NCBI GenBank assembly: GCA_036276235.1
Contig: DATBDZ010000151.1
Location: 1 to 24,893, forward strand
Length of the DNA stretch: 24,893 bases
Source of the DNA: JANWHF01 sp036276235
GTDB lineage: Bacteria; Planctomycetota; Phycisphaerae; Tepidisphaerales; Tepidisphaeraceae
Direction of reading: 5' to 3'
Shown: piece after piece, positions 24,147 to 24,893 of the stretch
How the letters are laid out: each line of letters begins with the position of its first letter
How positions within the stretch are numbered: position 1 is the first letter of the stretch
Notes under the pieces: model-generated
What the model was told of the DNA's origin: nothing
Seen by the model: only the letters and a program-made list of their open reading frames with translations
Databases searched by the model: none
Position numbers and translations under genes: made by a program

Positions 24147-24871
24147 TGACAATGAAATTCCGCAAGCCGCCGTTGCGGCCGCAGGTGACTACGCTTTGGG
24201 ATTATCCGTCGCAGCATTATGGCGACGACACACAGGGCGATCCCAATTATCGCGGCGCGACGCCGAGCTACATTATCTGGAACTTGCTGCAGCGCTATAC
24301 GCTGCCCAAGGACCTGGTCATCGATCCGTGTGCCGGCAGCGGCACGACGCTGGATGTGGCGCGCGAGCTGGATCGCCGCGCGCTAGGGTATGATGTGCAT
24401 CCGACGCGCAAAGATATTTTTCGCGTCGATGCGCGCAAGCTGCCACCGGAGCTGAGCGGCAAGGCGGATTTTGTTTTCATCGATCCGCCTTACTCAACAC
24501 ATCTGGAATATGGCCGCGACCCGCGCGACATCGGCAAGCTCGACGCCAAAAGCGGCGAATACTACAAGGCGATGGAGCAGGTGATCGGCGAGATCGATCG
24601 CATCCTCAAGCCGGATCGGTACATGGCGCTGTATGTGAGCGATTCGTATGTGAAGGGGTCAGGGTTTTTTCCGCTGGGATTTGAGCTGTTCGGCCGCCTG
24701 CGGAAATATTTCGAGCCGATCGACATCATCTCCGTAACGCGGCACAACAAAACCCTGCAAATGGGCAACTACCGCAAAGCGGCCGAAGAGGGAAACTTTT
24801 TTCTGCGCGGGTTCAACTACCTGTTCATCATGTACAAGGCGGGGGGAGCGAAGAAGCGGGCGCTAAAGTGA
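24146..24871 (+). CDS. DNA methyltransferase-like protein (N4-cytosine/N6-adenine type)
   Basis: 241 residues from ATG 24146; GTG 24143 and ATG 24152 are alternatives. LVIDPCAGSGTTLDVAREL is the SAM-binding motif I, and FVFIDPPYSTHLEY is the catalytic DPPY motif IV. A preceding TPSYIIWNLLQRYTLP acts as motif X, so the order X-I-IV is of the beta-class or permuted kind. The C-terminal RHNKTLQMGNYRKAAEEGNF and FLRGFNYLFIMYK look conserved and could read the target. Family members methylate exocyclic amines of DNA bases; an RNA-guanine methyltransferase of the Trm11/UPF0020 kind uses similar motifs and is the main alternative. No restriction endonuclease is next to it within the window. The start overlaps the permease stop, giving a coupled gene with no obvious functional link to transport. 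Confidence 0.8.
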   Translation: MTMKFRKPPLRPQVTTLWDYPSQHYGDDTQGDPNYRGATPSYIIWNLLQRYTLPKDLVIDPCAGSGTTLDVARELDRRALGYDVHPTRKDIFRVDARKLPPELSGKADFVFIDPPYSTHLEYGRDPRDIGKLDAKSGEYYKAMEQVIGEIDRILKPDRYMALYVSDSYVKGSGFFPLGFELFGRLRKYFEPIDIISVTRHNKTLQMGNYRKAAEEGNFFLRGFNYLFIMYKAGGAKKRALK

Positions 24872-24893
24872 AGCCTCTTGCTCCCTCTCCCCT

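Noticed and set aside
24874..24893. Pyrimidine-rich tail at the right edge
   Set aside because: It may begin another palindromic repeat, but the window ends before a second arm can be seen.

Overview
The window reads as a GC-rich bacterial chromosome segment. It most resembles a planctomycete, perhaps a Phycisphaerae-type lineage. The clues are an RHS/YD protein with immunoglobulin-like repeats, a PPSR-type kinase/pyrophosphorylase, an RdgC-like protein with planctomycete-style wording, and intergenic spaces crowded with palindromic repeats. This assignment is inference from protein flavour; no rRNA or other marker gene is present. I see no tRNA, rRNA, CRISPR array, transposase or prophage module.

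Layout. 1-2.8 kb: the 3' part of an RHS-repeat gene (open at the left edge), followed at once by a small three-helix membrane protein that could be its immunity partner. 2.9-3.5 kb (-): a 5'-shortened replication-relaxation family gene. 3.7-4.6 kb (-): a sulfotransferase-fold protein with a C-terminal membrane anchor. 4.8-5.4 kb (+): an unrecognised helical protein. 5.7-6.6 kb (+): ppsR. 6.8-7.4 kb (+): a small lipoprotein whose 5' end lies in a palindromic repeat. 7.5-9.3 kb (+): a GT39/ArnT-like membrane glycosyltransferase. 9.3-12.7 kb (+): two transglutaminase-like proteins, the first exported and lacking the catalytic Cys, the second with the Cys but apparently lacking the His. 12.8-14.0 kb (-): an unrecognised protein and a short TPR-like protein. 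14.2-17.2 kb (-): two exported trypsin-fold/PDZ proteins, the upstream one an intact HtrA protease and the downstream one a catalytically dead paralogue. 17.4-18.6 kb (+): an RdgC-like protein. 18.8-19.4 kb (-): a DUF488 protein. 19.5-21.4 kb (+): RecQ helicase. 21.6-24.9 kb (+): a translationally coupled set of sugar-type ABC ATPase, ABC permease and a DNA-methyltransferase-like protein.

The clearest functional groupings are the RHS protein with its small membrane neighbour, the active/inactive HtrA pair (envelope proteostasis), and the ABC transporter with its coupled methyltransferase. RecQ and the RdgC-like protein are both DNA-recombination factors but are separately transcribed. The most striking non-coding feature is that most intergenic gaps carry a long inverted repeat. 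These belong to about nine unrelated sequence families, and in most of them each arm is itself a small hairpin. Two families recur within the window at distant sites. No single clearly undescribed defence or metabolic system is evident; the palindromes, the dead HtrA paralogue and the transporter-coupled methyltransferase are the best leads.
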